This document shows positions 6,976 through 10,043 of a stretch of 10,043 nt of DNA, piece by piece. Position numbers and translations under genes: made by a program. The DNA comes from Clostridiales bacterium (GTDB lineage: Bacteria > Bacillota > Clostridia > Tissierellales > Sedimentibacteraceae). The notes under the pieces are model-generated. The model was not told the DNA's origin, did not search any database, and saw nothing but the letters and a program-made list of their open reading frames with translations. The stretch covers positions 15,101-25,143 of the forward strand of contig DMJQ01000021.1 of assembly GCA_003457065.1 (NCBI GenBank), in the 5' to 3' direction. Positions within the stretch are counted from its first letter, which is position 1, and each line of letters starts with the position of its first letter.

Positions 6976-8220
6976 TTATTTCAAATCGTCTAATACTTTT
7001 TTAATTTTAGCGGGAGCAATTCTGCACTTATCCTCAGAAACAGCACAGACTGCAAATCTTAAACCTTTCTTCAATGCAACTACAAATAAATTTTCTTTAA
7101 TAAGTTCATCGGAAGCCGCTTTTGCATTGTCACAGGGAATACTTACAAAAAATCCGTCTCTGTAAGGCAATATTTCAAGACCGCATTTTTTGGCTTCTTC
7201 TACAAACGCATCTGCACGTTTTCTTAACATGACTTTATATTTGTTTACTTCGTCCTCAAAAGCTTTCTTTTTGGCAGTATCTTTTGCTATATTAGTCATA
7301 ACGGACATTGCACCCCTTGTTCCGTTAGACCAGTTAGCTCTGTTTGCATGCATGCAGGTGTAGTAGAATTCATTAACTAATTCTTCTTTTGAAGAAATTC
7401 CGATAGCTGCTCCTGATCTTAAGCCGTACATGGTATAGCCTTTAGACATGCTGTATGCTATTATGACAAATATATTTTCGGGAAGGTCAGAGAATTTAGT
7501 GAAGAATTTTCTTCTTTCTGAACCGATGCCTGCATAGTCTATGTATGCTGCGTCAACCAGGAATATTATCCTGTTTTCGCTGTCTTTGGCATTCTCTCTG
7601 GCAATGTCTAATACTTCATCCCATTCTTCGTCAGATAAGCTGTAACCTGTAGGATTGTTTGCCGGTGTATTTAGCACAGTAACCAGTCTTTTTTGTTTTT
7701 TAAGCAGATTTTCAAAATTTTCTTTAAACGATGAAATGTTAAATTCGCCCTTTTCATTGAAAAATTCATAATTTGTAACTGTCCTTCCGAATTCTTCGGA
7801 GATTGTTACATATGGTGCCCAAAACCAGTCACATACTAATATAGAGTCACCCGGATTAGTGTAGTTCCAGATTGCGTGTCTTACTGCACCCGTTCCGCCC
7901 GGTGTGGCAACTGCTTTAATGTAAGCCTTTGGTCTGTATTCTCTAAAACAGGCATCCTGAACGGCTTCAAGAAAATCAGCCTGCCCGGCAACCTGAGCAT
8001 ATGCTGCTATGTCGGCATTTGGCAGTGATTTTAATTCGGTATATACTGAATCTAAACAAATGATATTCCCGTCATCGTCAACTAATGTTCCAAGTGTTGA
8101 ATTAATTACTTTATCTTTTCCGTACTTATCAATAGCATCTTTTGCTTTTGCCGCAAGACCAAATATTGCATCATTTTTCTGAGGCCATTTCGCATGAGAC
8201 GCAACCATATTAAAAGCCAT
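6976..8220 (-). CDS. PLP-dependent class I/II aminotransferase (aspartate/aromatic type)
   Basis: This is a cytoplasmic fold-type I pyridoxal-phosphate enzyme of 414 residues, normal for the family. The phosphate-binding turn is in TPGGTGAVR (106-114). The Asn of NTPANNPTG (184-192) and Asp223 with Tyr226 in VDAAY contact the cofactor. Lys260 in SMSKGYTMYGLRSG (257-270) forms the Schiff base, with Arg268 behind it. Arg400 near the C-terminus is the likely carboxylate-binding residue. The DWFWAPY stretch (131-137) recalls the aromatic and aspartate (TyrB-like) group of aminotransferases. The exact amino donor cannot be told from the sequence; aspartate, an aromatic amino acid or another substrate are all possible. 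ATG 8220 follows GAGGTGAT. The gene is transcribed alone from its own promoter. Its nearness to argG may be chance. Confidence 0.93.
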   Translation of the reverse strand: MAFNMVASHAKWPQKNDAIFGLAAKAKDAIDKYGKDKVINSTLGTLVDDDGNIICLDSVYTELKSLPNADIAAYAQVAGQADFLEAVQDACFREYRPKAYIKAVATPGGTGAVRHAIWNYTNPGDSILVCDWFWAPYVTISEEFGRTVTNYEFFNEKGEFNISSFKENFENLLKKQKRLVTVLNTPANNPTGYSLSDEEWDEVLDIARENAKDSENRIIFLVDAAYIDYAGIGSERRKFFTKFSDLPENIFVIIAYSMSKGYTMYGLRSGAAIGISSKEELVNEFYYTCMHANRANWSNGTRGAMSVMTNIAKDTAKKKAFEDEVNKYKVMLRKRADAFVEEAKKCGLEILPYRDGFFVSIPCDNAKAASDELIKENLFVVALKKGLRFAVCAVSEDKCRIAPAKIKKVLDDLK

Positions 8221-8247
8221 AATATCACATCACCTCGTTTTTTTCTA

Positions 8248-8276
8248 ATTTTAACATTATAGAAAATATAAGTCAA
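8248..8276 (-). promoter_or_regulatory. Promoter of the aminotransferase gene
   Basis: On the minus strand, TTGACT (8271-8276) and TAAAAT (8248-8253) are 17 bases apart. Transcription would start near 8241, giving a short leader that just includes the ribosome binding site GAGGTGAT (about 8230-8237). A TATAAT at 8256-8261 lacks a fitting -35 box. Confidence 0.65.
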
Positions 8277-8304
8277 TATCATTAATATACATAAAAATAT
8301 ATCA

Positions 8305-8354
8305 ATTTGGACAAAATCTATATAGTGAATGTTTTGCAACAAATTTGTCTAAAT
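8305..8354. repeat. Imperfect inverted repeat between divergent promoters
   Basis: ATTTGGACAAA (8305-8315) and TTTGTCTAAAT (8344-8354) are inverted copies with one G-U type difference and 28 bases between them. The repeat lies upstream of the aminotransferase -35 box and of the tRNA-Lys promoter. It could be a regulator-binding site with two half sites; no known operator is recognised. Confidence 0.45.
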
Positions 8355-8384
8355 AATATCAATCAAAAAATATTTAAAAAGATG

Positions 8385-8413
8385 TTGACAAGTTTCGACA
8401 AGCGAGGTATTAT
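8385..8413 (+). promoter_or_regulatory. Promoter of tRNA-Lys
   Basis: TTGACA (8385-8390) and TATTAT (8408-8413) are 17 bases apart, and the mature tRNA begins 16 bases after the -10 box. This is a strong stable-RNA type promoter. Confidence 0.82.
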
Positions 8414-8428
8414 ATAAAAGTTCACATT

Positions 8429-8504
8429 GATCCATTAGCTCAGTCGGCAGAGCACTTGACTTTTAATCAAGGTGTCCGGCGTTCGAATCGCCGATGGATC
8501 ACCA
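8429..8504 (+). tRNA. tRNA-Lys (anticodon UUU) with encoded CCA
   Basis: The acceptor stem GATCCAT (8429-8435) pairs perfectly with ATGGATC (8494-8500). The D stem is GCTC/GAGC. The anticodon stem CTTGA/TCAAG encloses loop CTTTTAA, with TTT at 8462-8464. The T arm is GGCG/CGCC with loop TTCGAAT, closed by an outer C-G pair. Discriminator A8501 is followed by an encoded CCA (8502-8504). It is a lone tRNA gene with its own promoter and terminator. Confidence 0.98.
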
Positions 8505-8511
8505 CATAAAA

Positions 8512-8552
8512 CAACATTTGACGATCTTAGCGACGTTGAATGTTGCTTTTTT
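8512..8552 (+). terminator. Intrinsic terminator of tRNA-Lys
   Basis: CAACATTTGACG (8512-8523) pairs with CGTTGAATGTTG (8534-8545): 12 bp including two G-U pairs and a 10-base loop. It is followed by C and six T (8547-8552). It starts eight bases after the tRNA. Confidence 0.9.
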
Positions 8553-8687
8553 ATGCCATAATCTTGTCAGATATTCATAAAACCGACATAATTCAACAAT
8601 ATACGACCGGCAGAAAACGGATGAAATTTCTATTTATTGTTTTTTCAGCAAAAAATTACATTAAATATGTGTGGTTTTCAAATCTTT

Positions 8688-8693
8688 TATAAT
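8688..8693 (+). promoter_or_regulatory. Possible -10 box of the hybrid kinase gene
   Basis: TATAAT at 8688-8693 is perfect, but no acceptable -35 box lies 16-18 bases upstream. It would give a leader of about 125 bases, very T-rich and with loosely repeated AACATTTTT-like runs (8722-8761). An activator or another sigma factor may be needed; this is inference. Confidence 0.35.
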
Positions 8694-8823
8694 GTATACA
8701 AGTAAAAAACAAAAAATTTCTAACATTTTTTTCGTTTGCAACATTTTTCTACAAATTTTTCCATAAAAGCATTGTATATTTACGGAGTTGAATATTTTTT
8801 TAAGAGAAGGAAAAAGGGAACAA

Positions 8824-10038
8824 ATGATTAAAAGCGAAGAGATGCAAGTAATTGCAAGAGAAAACTTTGACGGATATTCATGTAGCGATGAAATGCAGGA
8901 AATGCAGGAGGTTGCAAGAAGACAGAGAGAGAAGATGGCAGCCCTTGGTCAGTTGGCAGGAGGAATTGCCCATGATTTTAACAATCAATTGATGAGTATC
9001 ATAGGTAATGCAACCATGATACAAAGAACCGATGATTTGGTTAAAATCAAAGAATATGCTGAAAGAATAATTCATATTTCTCAAAGCACCGCAAATTTGA
9101 CCAAGAAAATACTGATGTTTTCTAAGAAAGAAAGCAGCACAAACAAGCCGATTAACTTAAAAGGCGTAATGGATAACACTTACACAATGGTGGAGTCCAT
9201 ATTGAGCAGAAAAATAGAATTGCGCTACAAGTATGGAGCTTCCAATAAGATGATATTGGGAGATGAAACACAGATTGAGAATTTAATACTTAATATGATA
9301 TTAAATTCCAGGGATGCGGTAGAAAGTTCGTTTGGAAGAATTGAAGTGGGAACTGTCGACACAGTAGTTTTTTCGGAAATGGTTCTAAGCCACGGAGAAA
9401 CCCTAAAACCGGGACAATACATAGCAATTTATGTTGAAGACAACGGTATCGGAATAGGTGAGGATGTTATGTTAAAAATATTTGAACCTTATTATACGAC
9501 GAAGACAAAGTCCAGCGGAACAGGCTTGGGACTTTCGGTCGTTTTCGGTACGGTTAAATCACACTCTGGATTTATTAATGTAAAGAGCAGGGTTGGAAGC
9601 GGAACCAGATTTGAAATTTTCCTTCCGGTATACAATAAGAAACAGTCGGGAAAAGTCATCACTAAAATTGAAATTAAAAGTAATCTGATTATGCTGGTAG
9701 ATGATGACCTAAATGTGCTTGATGTGGAATCAGAGCTCCTTGAAGATTTGGGATATGATGTTATTAAATTCAGCAAACCGTTGGAAGCGTTGGAATATTA
9801 TAACAATAACAGCAGAAAAGTTGCTTTTTCAGTAATAGATTTATCCATGCCTGTAATGACAGGAAAACAGCTTTATGAAGAAATGCAGAAAATACGCGAA
9901 AAGCCCAAGGCATTTTTTATTACCGGATATGCCAAGCAGACAGACTATGAAGAACTTTTAGGAAATGGAGAAGTAATAATACAAAAACCATTTACATACG
10001 AAGACTTATCTTCACAGATAGCAAGAATTTATATGTAA
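8824..10038 (+). CDS. Soluble hybrid histidine kinase with C-terminal receiver domain, no sensor domain
   Basis: This is a 404-residue signalling protein with no membrane segment. Residues 1-38 are a short, probably helical lead rich in Glu, Met and Gln. The dimerisation/phosphoacceptor domain carries LGQLAGGIAHDFNN (41-54) with His50. The ATPase domain has N-box Asn157/Asn161 (NMILNSRDA), DNGIGI (206-211), FEPYYTTK (220-227) and GTGLGL (232-237). A receiver domain follows from about 287: acidic pocket DDD (293-295), phosphoacceptor Asp339, Thr367 and Lys388 (QKPF). All catalytic residues are present. The HDFNN box is of the HPK4/NtrB-like kind. With no PAS, GAF or periplasmic domain, input must come through the N-terminus or a partner. 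Phosphate could pass from His50 to Asp339 and on to a separate phosphotransfer protein, none of which is in view. ATG 8824 is preferred because AAGGG lies five bases upstream; an in-frame TTG at 8788 has no usable site. Confidence 0.93.
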   Translation: MIKSEEMQVIARENFDGYSCSDEMQEMQEVARRQREKMAALGQLAGGIAHDFNNQLMSIIGNATMIQRTDDLVKIKEYAERIIHISQSTANLTKKILMFSKKESSTNKPINLKGVMDNTYTMVESILSRKIELRYKYGASNKMILGDETQIENLILNMILNSRDAVESSFGRIEVGTVDTVVFSEMVLSHGETLKPGQYIAIYVEDNGIGIGEDVMLKIFEPYYTTKTKSSGTGLGLSVVFGTVKSHSGFINVKSRVGSGTRFEIFLPVYNKKQSGKVITKIEIKSNLIMLVDDDLNVLDVESELLEDLGYDVIKFSKPLEALEYYNNNSRKVAFSVIDLSMPVMTGKQLYEEMQKIREKPKAFFITGYAKQTDYEELLGNGEVIIQKPFTYEDLSSQIARIYM

Positions 10039-10043
10039 AACCC

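Noticed and set aside
8106-8342. 78-residue minus-strand frame
   Set aside because: It overlaps the start and promoter of the aminotransferase gene in another frame; there is no ribosome binding site and it is low-complexity at its end.
8788-8823. TTG start for the hybrid kinase
   Set aside because: The only purine-rich match (GGAG) abuts the TTG with no spacing. ATG 8824 has AAGGG at five bases.
1-10043. Mobile elements, CRISPR arrays, phage attachment at the tRNA genes
   Set aside because: I saw no transposase or integrase motifs, no regular repeat-spacer pattern and no duplicated tRNA 3' ends inside the window.

Overview
The window looks like chromosomal DNA of a low-GC, Gram-positive anaerobe of the Clostridia/Tissierellia type. 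The clues are AT-rich intergenic DNA, strong AGGAGG-type ribosome binding sites, some TTG starts, sigma-A promoters close to TTGACA-17-TATAAT, a T-box leader in front of argG, and proteins that read like clostridial family members. The species cannot be named from the sequence alone. I see no insertion sequence, phage gene, CRISPR array or plasmid function.

Layout. Positions 1-3289 (minus strand) hold a two-gene operon for a heterodimeric ABC exporter: a complete 595-residue subunit, then a second subunit cut by the left edge. Its promoter faces away from that of a tRNA-Val(UAC) gene at 3465-3537, which is followed by two candidate terminators. From 3755 to 5497 lies a self-contained arginine unit: a sigma-A promoter, a T-box riboswitch with an AGA (Arg) specifier, an attenuator terminator, an unusually long spacer carrying an ARG-box-like palindrome, argG (argininosuccinate synthase) and a strong terminator. 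A MATE-family efflux gene (5554-6936, TTG start) follows on the plus strand. It converges on a PLP-dependent aminotransferase gene (6976-8220, minus strand), with a terminator hairpin between them. A tRNA-Lys(UUU) gene (8429-8504) with its own promoter and terminator comes next. The last gene (8824-10038, plus) encodes a soluble hybrid histidine kinase/response regulator with no recognisable sensor domain.

How it fits together. Most units are independently transcribed, so this is a mosaic of single-gene units and not one pathway. The clearest regulatory logic is at argG: uncharged tRNA-Arg should stabilise the antiterminator and switch on arginine synthesis. argH is not in the window. The ABC pair and the MATE protein are both probable exporters of unknown substrate. 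The kinase has no partner gene in view.

Nothing here is clearly a new biological system. The items most worth a second look are the long argG leader downstream of the T-box, the sensorless HPK4-like kinase-receiver protein, and an inverted repeat between the aminotransferase and tRNA-Lys promoters.
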